DNA of 64,000 bases from Simplicispira metamorpha (GCF_004341365.1 NZ_SLXH01000015.1:28234-92233), one strand, 5' to 3'; numbered from the stretch's first letter, positions 53,839-62,093 are shown. Translations and numbers: made by a program. Notes: generated by a model not told the origin, from the letters alone.

Positions 53839-54128
53839 AGATTGCTATTTTATTGATAGCTGCTTGCGCTTTACTGGCGGGCTGTGCGACCAAAAAGCAC
53901 GTTGAAATCCAGCGCGTGGCCGTGCCGGTGCCAGTCGAATGCAAGGAGCCGGTGCCGGCGCGCCCGGTGATGCCCACCGAAAGCCTGGGCGGCGCCGCCA
54001 CCACCCTCGACCAGTTCGCCCAGGCGGCCATGGCCGAAATCGAGCGCCGCGAGGGCTACGAGGGCGAGTTGCGCACGGCGCTGATGGCATGCACTACACC
54101 TGCGACTGATGCGATAGGCCGACATTAA
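53835..54128 (+). CDS. Rz1-like outer-membrane spanin lipoprotein
   Basis: A 97-residue lipoprotein from a GTG. Signal MKIAILLIAACALLAGC ends in a lipobox with Cys about 17. A proline-rich stretch (VPVPVECKEPVPARPVMPTE) follows, as in Rz1. It should pair with the upstream Rz to fuse inner and outer membranes at lysis. Unusual: the DNA coding for the signal peptide is almost the same as the host's dispersed intergenic repeat (see findings). Confidence 0.85.
   Translation: MKIAILLIAACALLAGCATKKHVEIQRVAVPVPVECKEPVPARPVMPTESLGGAATTLDQFAQAAMAEIERREGYEGELRTALMACTTPATDAIGRH
53836..53886 (+). repeat. Dispersed repeat, copy 4, inside a coding sequence
   Basis: Contains GATAGCTGCTTGCGCTTTAC and TGGCGGGC, matching the core at 7856-7882. 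It encodes the Rz1-like signal peptide. Confidence 0.7.
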
Positions 54129-54387
54129 TCTGTACGGTATGTCCGCTTTCGGCCACAAGCAGTTATTCCACTAAAACGTCCAAGCAGCTCCGTTCAGCGC
54201 CTTTCCGGTCAGCATGAGCCATGTTCCCCAATGTCTACTGAGCGTGCATAATCCTTGTTCAGGGCGCCCGCCCAAGTTTTGTGCGGCTTAAAAAGGGCTT
54301 CTCTTCTCTCGAATTTACTCACCTTCATGGCTCTACATGCGGATGAGCGCTAAACGCACAACGCTCACCGCAGCTAAAGAGAGAACC

Positions 54388-55158
54388 ATGACAGCCTTTT
54401 CCTCCTGGGCGTTTCGCCTCAAGCAACTGCTTGCCGATGTTGGTGTGACTATCCCTTTGGGACATGCCTACGAACTACTCGCGGCGGGCCTGAAACACAA
54501 CTCTTATGCTTCGCTGACGCAGCTCGAGTCAAATGCTTTAGGCCAGGCACAACTCATCGTTTTTGATGCTGATTCGATGCGCGCCCGAGCCCGCTCACTT
54601 AAGGTGGACTTGGAACCAGCTAAGTACTTTTCAGACTTCTTGGACATCCTTGATGACCCGGACGCGGTGCCGTCATCTGACAAGGGCGTGATTTATATGC
54701 GCTTCGGTAGTGCCAGCGGTCCTATCTGCAATGATTCATTGGAGTGGAGTGTTGGACGGATACTGGAACACTGCGGGCATGAAAGCCTTAGTCCGATTGC
54801 GTCCCTTCTCTATGGCCTGAATCGCAAGAGCTACTGGAAAAGTTTTGATGGATATCCGCGCAAAATAACTCTCACAAGCGTACAGGATGCCCGCGTAGTG
54901 ACGCTGTATAGCAGGCTGACGCCAGCTGACACTCATGCCTGTTCCGATATCGCTTGGTCGTGGGATTTTGAAGGGCATGTACGGTTAGCGGGCTACTCAG
55001 ACGGGTATGAGGTTCCAGTCGATGGGAGCATACGAATCAACAAGCCTGGACGGATGCTTCTTGGTTCTGCAAAAATTACACGACTCGTTCAGGTCGGAGA
55101 ACCGCAAATGTTCGATGATGACATGGACCAGGGGGATGTGTATGGCGGGTATGACTGA
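54388..55158 (+). CDS. Hypothetical protein with plasmid/glyoxalase-type N-terminus
   Basis: A 256-residue protein starting MTAFSSWAFRLKQLLADVGV. The segment VTIPLGHAYELLAAGLKHNS then YASLTQLE resembles the N-terminal helix motif found in plasmid-associated glyoxalase-superfamily and related proteins (pattern: AxELLAxxxGFxxWxxL). The rest has no match I know. AAAGAGAGAA precedes the ATG. Its codons are less GC-biased than chromosomal genes. It lies between element 1 and the att-like remnant, so it may be a moron of element 1 or displaced host DNA. Confidence 0.7.
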   Translation: MTAFSSWAFRLKQLLADVGVTIPLGHAYELLAAGLKHNSYASLTQLESNALGQAQLIVFDADSMRARARSLKVDLEPAKYFSDFLDILDDPDAVPSSDKGVIYMRFGSASGPICNDSLEWSVGRILEHCGHESLSPIASLLYGLNRKSYWKSFDGYPRKITLTSVQDARVVTLYSRLTPADTHACSDIAWSWDFEGHVRLAGYSDGYEVPVDGSIRINKPGRMLLGSAKITRLVQVGEPQMFDDDMDQGDVYGGYD

Positions 55159-55530
55159 TACCTCCTAAGACCGCCAGGTCAGGTGTTTGTCCGCAATGTA
55201 CCGGGGATAGCTGATCTGGCTTCACTCATGCATCCATGATGCGGAGAAGCTCAAACGACCGCAAAGGGTCGATCTCTGCCATTGGTGCATCCAAGGAGAA
55301 CTGCGCTGGAGGCGCGTGAACCGCAAGGTTCAGTCTGTGGTGCAGCGCTCAAGGAGCGTCGCATCGTCAGCATTCAGAGAGCTGGAGGGCCACCTGCTGC
55401 ACTCCAAGCAGGCGACCTGCCAGTGGGCGCGGCTACCGCCTGACAGCGCACGATGCTGAAATCAGGCCGGTGTGAATCTGGTGTGATTTTCGTGTGAATC
55501 TCAGGGCAAGCCCAGGCAACGAAAGAGCAA
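55159..55530. other. Intergenic region without recognised genes
   Basis: About 370 bases; no open frame with credible start or domain. I see no repeat or RNA gene in it. Confidence 0.5.
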
Positions 55531-55571
55531 AGAAAAACGCCAGACTAGAGGGGCTCTCATTGTCTGGCGTT
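55531..55571 (-). terminator. Intrinsic terminator of the displaced tmRNA/tRNA 3' end
   Basis: AACGCCAGAC (55536-55545) pairs with GTCTGGCGTT (55562-55571). On the minus strand it is followed by TTTTTC. It lies eight bases beyond the CCA of the RNA-like remnant. Confidence 0.7.
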
Positions 55572-55579
55572 GTCTTGTG

Positions 55580-55602
55580 TGGTGGGCCGGGGGGAATTGA
55601 AC
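55580..55602 (-). other. att-like remnant: 3' end of a tmRNA or tRNA gene
   Basis: On the minus strand the sequence reads GTTCAATTCCCCCCGGCCCA then CCA. This is the T-loop to CCA part of a tmRNA or tRNA, one base shorter than a proper acceptor side, and no 5' half is present to its right. It has the structure expected when an element integrates in the 3' end of such a gene and displaces the native end. Confidence 0.6.
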
Positions 55603-56148
55603 TCTCCTATGAAAAAAGTATAAAAATTGCAAAAGTGCCAACAAAAATACCAACAAAAAGAAAAGTGACCCCCTTGTGTCGTCAATCCAACGCGGTGCCG
55701 GGCGGGCGTTGGTGGTGCCGGTGGCCGTGGTGGCCGGGCAGTGGCATTTCGTCACCGCAACGAAACCAGCGCCAGCAGTCGGCGCACTGTGCTGGGCATG
55801 GGTTTCTCGGTTTGAAACCGGACAACCCCCCAGTTGCTCGAAGTCGGCACGGCAGTTGGCGACAACCTCGCCAAGGGGTCAGACTTGAAATCCAGCCCCT
55901 TGCCATCGAGGGCTGAAAGTTCAGCCGACGTGCCAGCATTTGCCAGCAGCACGGTGTATAAAGTCGGAAAGCCCAGCGATAGGGGCGACACTTGAACCGG
56001 CTTGCTGGTCAGGACGCCCATAGGAATCCTGGGCTTTTTCTTTTGTGCCGCTGCCAAGGCGAGCTGTGTCACCCTTGGCGTAATGGCTGGCAGTGTCCAT
56101 AGACGTGCCAGCGGCGGCGCATCCTTTGCGCGCGATCCAGCGCCAGCA
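55603..56148. other. Left end of element 2, gene-poor
   Basis: Begins with an A-rich stretch (55611-55668) such as is found next to phage attachment cores, then direct repeat A. Several short minus-strand frames cross it (for example 55752-56072), but they run through repeat DNA and show no domain, so I do not call them. Confidence 0.45.
55865..55956 (+). repeat. Direct repeat A, right copy
   Basis: Same length, order and orientation as 25023-25114, with a few substitutions. Confidence 0.8.
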
Positions 56149-56406
56149 TCAGTCCTTGCGTTCCGGTGGCGGCTCAGACTCCTGCCACGGGGCCACGAAT
56201 GGTGTCAGGCAAAGCATCTTCCGTGACAGCCAAGGCGGCGAAATCTGGTTCTCTCCCGTTTCGCTCAATGGTGTCGCTGGTGATTCCGTGTAGCCAGGCT
56301 TTTGGTTCTCCGGCACCACTCTCCAGTCCCCACGCTCGTCCAGATTGGCCTCAATCTCCGGCGTCAGCTGGTTGAACGGAACTTGTTGTTTGGTCATTTG
56401 CCGCAT
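56149..56406 (-). CDS. Small hypothetical protein
   Basis: An 85-residue reading from MRQMTKQQVPFNQLTPEIEA, continuing NLDERGDWRVVPENQKPGYT. The segment DERGDWRVVPENQKPGYTES and the Pro/Glu-rich end look protein-like, but no family is recognised. Start uncertain (MTKQQ at 56397 is possible). Confidence 0.4.
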   Translation of the reverse strand: MRQMTKQQVPFNQLTPEIEANLDERGDWRVVPENQKPGYTESPATPLSETGENQISPPWLSRKMLCLTPFVAPWQESEPPPERKD

Positions 56407-56505
56407 TCTGCCAGTCGCCAAACCAGCGCTTGAACGCTTCGGTCTGGGTTTGATAAACGCCATCTGCGCGGCTGAATTTCACACCACGCCTGCATCGTCT
56501 TAACA

Positions 56506-56691
56506 CCCGATTTCTTGTTTACCCCGCTGTTTACCAACACCTGGTTTACGCGCTAACCACGGCGCTAACCACGGCGCTAACCTGCCAGCGCTAACCTGCG
56601 CCAGCGCCCCCGATTCCGTGCGTACCAGCTTGCGTACCACCCCAGTGCGTACCGCCTCAAAGGTAAGGTTTTGACAGGTTTCCGTGGAAAC
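56506..56691 (+). repeat. Direct repeat B, right copy
   Basis: Matches 25487-25740 but lacks about 70 bases of internal repeat. It contains a duplicated CACGGCGCTAAC unit not seen twice in the left copy. Confidence 0.8.
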
Positions 56692-56855
56692 ACCACTTCT
56701 GCGATACATTGGTGATGCCTCCTGAGTTTGTTGAGCCAGACCGTTCGGATGCTCTTTGACATCAACACTGGACACTCTCGGATTCAGGAGGCTTTTTTGT
56801 GCGCCCACCACTGGCCAGCAAAAGCCCGATTGCGTGGATGCCATTGCCCACAAAG

Positions 56856-56879
56856 CAAAATCCCGGCGCAGGGGCCGGG
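56856..56879 (-). terminator. Minus-strand intrinsic terminator, GCCGGG family
   Basis: CCCGGC-loop-GCCGGG with a following ATTTTGC on the minus strand, 22 bases past the stop of the gene at 56901-57314. Confidence 0.65.
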
Positions 56880-56900
56880 CTGGTGGGCAAAGTCTTGCGC

Positions 56901-57314
56901 TCAGAGTTGTGTGCCTACGGGCAGTTGCAGTCTCGCCAGCGCATCGGCCAGTCGTGCCTCATGGGCGGTGCTGGCGGCGACAAAAGCCGACCCGGCCATC
57001 AGCCCCCCCAACACCCTGTCCTCCTTGGGCGTCAGGGTCAGGACTTCATCGCCGATTTCGATCTTCACAAAGCCGTCTGCCAGCACAGTCTTGCTCATGG
57101 GGCGGGTCGGCGGGTACTGCTTGACCACGGCATACACCCCGCGCACCAGGCGCTTGATGCGGCCATCCTCGGCCAGCGCCCGCAATCGGTCATCCACGAC
57201 AACCATCGGTAGCTGGGTCAATTCAGCAATCGTGTGGCGGGTGATTTCTGTGCCCATGGCGTGCAGCTCCTGGGCGGCTTCATAGATTGCGGTGGTGGTG
57301 CTGGCGGTGCTCAT
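56901..57314 (-). CDS. Winged-helix-like phage/plasmid regulatory protein
   Basis: A 137-residue protein starting MSTASTTTAIYEAAQELHAM. The segment GTEITRHTIAELTQLPMVVV, then DDRLRALAEDGRIKRLVRGV, has the helix pattern of a winged-helix DNA-binding domain, ending YAVVKQYPP. The C-terminal half has TLTPKEDRVLGGLMAGSAFV. Probably a regulator of the minus-strand replication operon. A terminator follows. Start at 57314 chosen; the ribosome site is weak. Confidence 0.7.
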   Translation of the reverse strand: MSTASTTTAIYEAAQELHAMGTEITRHTIAELTQLPMVVVDDRLRALAEDGRIKRLVRGVYAVVKQYPPTRPMSKTVLADGFVKIEIGDEVLTLTPKEDRVLGGLMAGSAFVAASTAHEARLADALARLQLPVGTQL

Positions 57315-57969
57315 GCCCGGATGGTCACGGGGCACGGCTGTTTGGCATAACCCCATAGCGGTGCTGGCGCATCAGCCCGGTGCGCACTCCAGGAGTGTAA
57401 AGTTTTGACAAGTGCGCGCGCTGCTTTCGGCTCCATCCCCGCCCTTGAAAACTGGCCGATGGAATGTAGGGTTTTGTTGGGTTCTGCCGTGACCATCGCA
57501 GCAGGGCATGGTGCAGGGCCAGTCCCACGGCCTGCGGGAACCTGACTCCCACCACTGGCGGAAGTTGAGCCGCGCGCCGAAAGCAAAAACCCGGCGCTGG
57601 GGCCGGGTCGGTCATGGTCAGATTTGAAATCCAGCCAAGATTGTTGGGCCACCGCAGTGGCATTGATGCACAACGGCATGGCCGACTGGAATCGACCCAA
57701 AGCGGAAGGGTAAGTTTGCCCTTTGATCGGCCGGTTTATGGCGGTTGCAGTCATCAACGGTTCCGCGTTCGATGTTCAGGCTCAGGTGTCTTACCGTCAC
57801 TCCGGTTTGTGCTCTCCAGCAGGGATGCGGATACAGTCTGTCCGCCGCCGTGTTGCCCAGCTGTCCCAGATTGGAGGCAAATACAGCCTAAGTGGGATGC
57901 CGCAGTCACTACATCGCATCATCGTCCCCCCGCATTGGGCAATTCACACAAACAGGAGACCAAGCACCA
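57315..57969. other. Divergent intergenic region upstream of the helicase
   Basis: About 655 bases. Contains TGTAAAGTTTTGACAAG (near 57397), a TGTAGGGTTTTG motif-like site (near 57465), the GCCGGG-family terminator at 57583-57607 and a fragment of repeat A (57614 on). A minus-strand frame (57311-57757) covers it but consists largely of these repeated parts, so I do not call it. Confidence 0.5.
57583..57607 (-). terminator. Minus-strand intrinsic terminator, GCCGGG family
   Basis: CCCGGC-loop-GCCGGG followed by TTTTTGC on the minus strand, with flanks shared with the copy at 28553-28576. Confidence 0.6.
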
Positions 57970-60567
57970 ATGGCTTTCAAGAAACCGACAACGCATACTG
58001 CCGTCCCGGAAAGCCCGGACCGCCTGTTTCGCGACCTGCCTCGACGCAAGCACGCTAGCCTGTTTGACCACCAAGGCCAAGTGTTGCGCAACTACGTCGG
58101 ACAAGCGTTAGACGCACCGGACGTTGCTTTGCAGTTGCCCACCGGCAGTGGCAAGACGCTAGTAGGACTGTTGCTTGCTGAGTGGCGGAGGCGCAAGTTC
58201 CGCGAGCGGGTCGTCTACCTGTGTCCTACGCGACAACTTGTCCACCAAGTCGCGGAAGAGGCGACGGCAAAGTACGGCCTGACCGTTGAGCCATTCACCG
58301 GCAGGGTCAAGCATTACACACCCGAGGCCAAGACCGCCTATCAGGACGGCGAACGCGTGGCCGTGACCACATACAACAGTCTCTTCAACACTAATCCTTT
58401 CTTCGACAGCCCGGACATCATCATCGTAGATGATGCACACGCAGCTGAGAACTACATGGCGAGCCAGTGGACGCTGCGCGTCAGCCGGTTCGAAGCGGCT
58501 GACGACGCCTTGTTCAAGGCAATGGCCGGTGTGCTTAAGACTGTTCTGCCAGCTCACAACCACGCCCGTCTCACCGGCGATTGGAGAGGCATTGACGATG
58601 TGGGCTGGGTCGACATGATCCCGAGTCATCAGTTGACCGAGATCTCTGCCGAGCTGCGGGCAACGATCACAGCCAACGTTGACGACACGGATCACCGCTA
58701 TCCTTGGCGCATGCTGTCAAGCCATCTCCATGCTTGTCAGCTGTATGTGTCCTCTAGCGAAATCATGCTGCGCCCGCTGATTCCGCCTACCTGGTCGCAC
58801 GGTCCCTTCGTAGGCGCCAAGCAGCGAATCTTCATGTCCGCCACCTTGGGGGCTGGCGGTGACCTGGAGCGCCTGACGGGACGGCCACGCATCAAGCGTT
58901 TGCCAATCCCCGAAGGTTGGGACCGCCAAGGAATCGGGCGACGCTTCTTCCTGTTCCCCGAAAAGTCGCTTGCCGAAGACGAGACGTTGCAGTTGCGCCG
59001 AGAGCTGATGCGCAGGGCCGGACGCAGCCTTGTGCTAACGCCCAGCACGCCCGATGCCGACGCGGTGATCAAGGATGTGATGGAGCAGTTGAAGTACCCT
59101 GTGTTCACGGCAGCAGATTTGGAGGTCAGTAAGGCCGAGTTCATCCAGACTGATAAAGCCGTAGCGGTCATCGCCAACCGCTATGACGGGATTGACTTCC
59201 CGGACGACGACTGCCGGCTGCTGTTTGTCGAGGGACTCTCTAGGACTACAAATTTGCAGGAACGCTTCCTGATCAACCGCATGGGTGCGAGCCTGCTGTT
59301 TAACGAGCGTATCCAGACGCGCGTGCTCCAGGCGATAGGACGCTGTACGCGCGGCCTCAACGACTACTCCGCAGTCGTGATTACCGGGGACGAATTACCG
59401 GCCTACCTGACGGATCGCAAGCGCCGCGCCTTCTTCCACCCAGAACTGCAGGCGGAGCTGGAGTTCGGGGTAGATCAGTCCACCAAGGTTCAGCAGAAGG
59501 ATCTGCTGGACAACTTCAGCATCTTCCTAGACCACGATGATGCCTGGGAGGAGGCCAATCAGAGCATTCTGGACGCGCGGGAAGCCGCGATGCAGGCGAA
59601 GTTTCCGGCTATGGATCAGCTTGAGGGCGTCGTAGCTCATGAAATCGCGTGGCAGACGGCTATGTGGAACGAGGATTACGCGAAGGCCTACGACGCGGCT
59701 CGGGAAGTTCTGGGCGGCTTGACTGACGCTGCCTTGCGCGGCTATCGAGCGCTTTGGCACTACTTGGCCGGAACCTCTGCAGAGGCAGCCGCAGTGGCAG
59801 GCGAGGTAGGATTCGACACGCACGCGCGCTCACAGTACCGTAAGGCGAAGGACGCGGCAGCTGGCATTCCCTGGCTCATCGGCCTCTCGCGGGGAGGCGT
59901 CGCTGCTGAACCGACGCCAGAGGAGGTCAGGCACGGTACTCTGCTGCTACAGGTCGAACAGCTCGAAGCGCACCTAGTCAAGCTGGGCACATTACACAAC
60001 AGGGCCTTCTCGGCTCGGGAGAGCAAGATCCGCGAAGGCCTGAGCGAAGGGAAGTCCTTCGAGCAGGCCCAAGTCCTGTTGGGCGAACACTTGGGCTTCA
60101 CCGCCGGCAAACGCGAGGACGATGCGTCGCCCGATCCGTGGTGGATTATCGGCGACATCGCCTTTGTCTTTGAGGATCATGCCAATGCCAAGGGCGAGAC
60201 ATCCGTCATCGACGCGACTAAGGCAAGACAAGCAGGTTCCCACCCGGACTGGCTGCGCGAACATGTCCCTGCATCGGTCGGTGCGGTCATCCGGCCCGTG
60301 CTTATCACGCCAGCTAAGAAAGCCAAGGAAGGTGCCATCCCGCATTTGGGGAAGGTTGCTCACTGGGACCTGGAGGACTTTCGTCGATGGGCCGAAGAAG
60401 CACTGGTGGTCATTCGGAGCCTGCGTCGGGACTTCCAAGAGCCGGGAGATTTAGCATGGCGGGCGCAGGCTGCTCAAGCGCTCAGCGAGTGCCGCGCAGA
60501 CGCGTCCGGCCTGGACACTTGGCTGGGGGCGCGTCCAGCCCGTGACTATCTCATTCCAGTTCCCTGA
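57970..60567 (+). CDS. SF2 DEAD/DEAH-type helicase, lone cargo gene
   Basis: An 865-residue helicase. Walker A is LQLPTGSGKTLVG, motif II is IIIVDDAHAAENY (DDAH), motif III SATLG, a RYDGIDFPDDDCRLLFVEGL segment, and motif VI QAIGRCTRGLNDYS. The C-terminal ~330 residues (from about DLLDNFSIFLDHDDAWEEAN) are helical and unrecognised. Similar helicases occur alone or with partner effectors in phage-defence loci, but no partner is adjacent. It is the only plus-strand gene of this element and interrupts a minus-strand operon. The start MAFKKPTTH has GGAG about 12 bases upstream; an upstream ATG at 57892 is less likely. Less GC-rich than neighbours. Confidence 0.88.
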   Translation: MAFKKPTTHTAVPESPDRLFRDLPRRKHASLFDHQGQVLRNYVGQALDAPDVALQLPTGSGKTLVGLLLAEWRRRKFRERVVYLCPTRQLVHQVAEEATAKYGLTVEPFTGRVKHYTPEAKTAYQDGERVAVTTYNSLFNTNPFFDSPDIIIVDDAHAAENYMASQWTLRVSRFEAADDALFKAMAGVLKTVLPAHNHARLTGDWRGIDDVGWVDMIPSHQLTEISAELRATITANVDDTDHRYPWRMLSSHLHACQLYVSSSEIMLRPLIPPTWSHGPFVGAKQRIFMSATLGAGGDLERLTGRPRIKRLPIPEGWDRQGIGRRFFLFPEKSLAEDETLQLRRELMRRAGRSLVLTPSTPDADAVIKDVMEQLKYPVFTAADLEVSKAEFIQTDKAVAVIANRYDGIDFPDDDCRLLFVEGLSRTTNLQERFLINRMGASLLFNERIQTRVLQAIGRCTRGLNDYSAVVITGDELPAYLTDRKRRAFFHPELQAELEFGVDQSTKVQQKDLLDNFSIFLDHDDAWEEANQSILDAREAAMQAKFPAMDQLEGVVAHEIAWQTAMWNEDYAKAYDAAREVLGGLTDAALRGYRALWHYLAGTSAEAAAVAGEVGFDTHARSQYRKAKDAAAGIPWLIGLSRGGVAAEPTPEEVRHGTLLLQVEQLEAHLVKLGTLHNRAFSARESKIREGLSEGKSFEQAQVLLGEHLGFTAGKREDDASPDPWWIIGDIAFVFEDHANAKGETSVIDATKARQAGSHPDWLREHVPASVGAVIRPVLITPAKKAKEGAIPHLGKVAHWDLEDFRRWAEEALVVIRSLRRDFQEPGDLAWRAQAAQALSECRADASGLDTWLGARPARDYLIPVP

Positions 60568-60748
60568 TTTCCTAGGAACACAGAACGTGCTGAACACTAG
60601 TCAGAGTGGCAGCACCTGAATGCCCTCGTCAACAACTGTCGCTCATCCGCTAAGCCCGACTGGCAGCAGACTAGCCTTGACGCGTCATTGGTCTCGGTCG
60701 TGCGACGTCCGGTCTTGGCCGAAAGCCGCCCACTGACGCACCTAACCC

Positions 60749-60763
60749 GCAACCCCGGGTTGC
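60749..60763. promoter_or_regulatory. GCAACC palindrome, site 2
   Basis: GCAACCCCGGGTTGC, the exact reverse complement of the site at 26825-26839. It lies between the helicase and the end of the gene at 60770. Confidence 0.35.
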
Positions 60764-60769
60764 ATCGTT

Positions 60770-61687
60770 CTACCCCACCAGGCTCTCCAGCACGGCAACC
60801 GTCTCGTTGCGGTCGAACATCTCGTGCGCGGCCATGAAGCGCAGCACGGCCTTGGCCTCGTCGCGAGTCTTGGGCCGGATGCTGGCCAGGCAGTGGGCCT
60901 CGATGTAGTGGCGCCGGGCACTGACCTCGGGCAGGTCATCCCCCGCGTTGTCCCAGCCGTTCCGCAGGTGGTAGAGCGCATCCCAGAATTCCAGCTCGTG
61001 CAGGCAGTCGGCCAGGGTGTGCGGGGCCATGTCCTGGTGCTGGGCAAAGGCGGCATTGGCCTGGGCTGGGTCGTACTCGCGCCAGCCCTTGGTGACCACC
61101 GGCACCAGCGCCAGCGCATCCACGCAAAACCGCTCCTGCACGTTTTCGGCAAACACCGCCTGCTCACTGCCAAACCGGGCCAGCGCCTCGCGCTTGCGGG
61201 CCTGCTTGTCCAGTGTGCGCTCGGCCAGCCCCTTGAGGTCGGCAAAGCCCATGCTGCCAAACACGGCGCGCATGGTGTTGCCGCCACTCTCGCGCATGAG
61301 GAATTCCCCGTAGCGTTTTTCCAGCTCTTTGGCCGGGGTCTTGATGCGCTCGGCAGCCTGCATGGCCTTGTCGATCAGGGCGCCATCCCCCGTCTGCACG
61401 ACCTGGCGCAGCCACAACACAGCATCCAAGTCCTTGTTCCCCGTGACGGCCACGGGCTGGGGCGGTGCAACCGGGGGTTGCAGTGCGGTGCAGGCGCTGG
61501 CCACGATCTCGGGCAGCCGGAAGAACGCGCGCAGCGTGGTGTTGTCGCGCGTGATGCCTGCGCGGCTGCTGATGGCCTTGACCGTGCCCAAGGGGATGTT
61601 CAGGGCCTGGGCCACGGCGCGGGCCGATTGCGTGCGGCGCAGCGCCAGCACCTGGGCGCGCAGCGGGGGCGGTGTGGTGGTGGTCAT
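60770..61687 (-). CDS. HTH-type replication-module protein, unknown
   Basis: A 305-residue protein starting MTTTTPPPLRAQVLALRRTQ. The segment SARAVAQALNIPLGTVKAIS is a clear helix-turn-helix. The middle is charged helix (KELEKRYGEFLMRESGGNTM). The C-terminal half has many Trp/His/Asp (ELEFWDALYHLRNGWDNAGD). Part of the colinear minus-strand block with the polymerase-like gene. A GCAACC palindrome variant lies inside it at 61467-61481. Not recognised further. Confidence 0.75.
   Translation of the reverse strand: MTTTTPPPLRAQVLALRRTQSARAVAQALNIPLGTVKAISSRAGITRDNTTLRAFFRLPEIVASACTALQPPVAPPQPVAVTGNKDLDAVLWLRQVVQTGDGALIDKAMQAAERIKTPAKELEKRYGEFLMRESGGNTMRAVFGSMGFADLKGLAERTLDKQARKREALARFGSEQAVFAENVQERFCVDALALVPVVTKGWREYDPAQANAAFAQHQDMAPHTLADCLHELEFWDALYHLRNGWDNAGDDLPEVSARRHYIEAHCLASIRPKTRDEAKAVLRFMAAHEMFDRNETVAVLESLVG
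61467..61481. promoter_or_regulatory. GCAACC palindrome, site 3
   Basis: GCAACCGGGGGTTGC, inside the coding sequence of the gene at 60770-61687. Confidence 0.25.
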
Positions 61688-61697
61688 GCTGGGCACC

Positions 61698-62084
61698 TCA
61701 CTGCACACGGTGAACACAGACCGGATCGATGGTCGGCATGGACACGCCTGCGGCCTCCAGCTCGGCCAACATCGCATCCATGTGCGCCTGGGCTTCTTCC
61801 AAGGTCATGCCCAACTGGGCGGCCACGGCCTCCAGGCTGACCACGGGCTGGCCGTCCTCCGTGTAGCCGTCAGGCTTGGGCAGCAGGCCCGTGCTCTCGG
61901 CCATCCGGGTGATCTCGTCCCGCAAGGTGCGCGGCGCCAGCGCCATTGCCCGCTGCATGGCGCGCTTGGCCTGGGGGTGCTCGTGCCCCAGCGCTTCTAC
62001 GGTGCGCGTGAGTTCGTCCACGGCGGCCAGGAACTCGGGCGAGGCGTCGGCCAGGTGGTGGGTGCGGGGTTGGGTGTCGGTCAT
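61698..62084 (-). CDS. Small helical phage/plasmid protein
   Basis: A 128-residue protein starting MTDTQPRTHHLADASPEFLA. Helical throughout; the C-terminal SLEAVAAQLGMTLEEAQAHM could be an HTH or a short coiled coil. Ten bases before the next gene in the operon (downstream start 61687). GAAAGAA precedes the ATG. No family recognised. Confidence 0.72.
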   Translation of the reverse strand: MTDTQPRTHHLADASPEFLAAVDELTRTVEALGHEHPQAKRAMQRAMALAPRTLRDEITRMAESTGLLPKPDGYTEDGQPVVSLEAVAAQLGMTLEEAQAHMDAMLAELEAAGVSMPTIDPVCVHRVQ

Positions 62085-62093
62085 GGTGTTCTT

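Noticed and set aside
55580..55602. A complete tRNA gene
   Set aside because: Only T-loop to CCA is present, the 5' side of the T-stem does not pair, and no acceptor 5' strand or anticodon arm could be found nearby.
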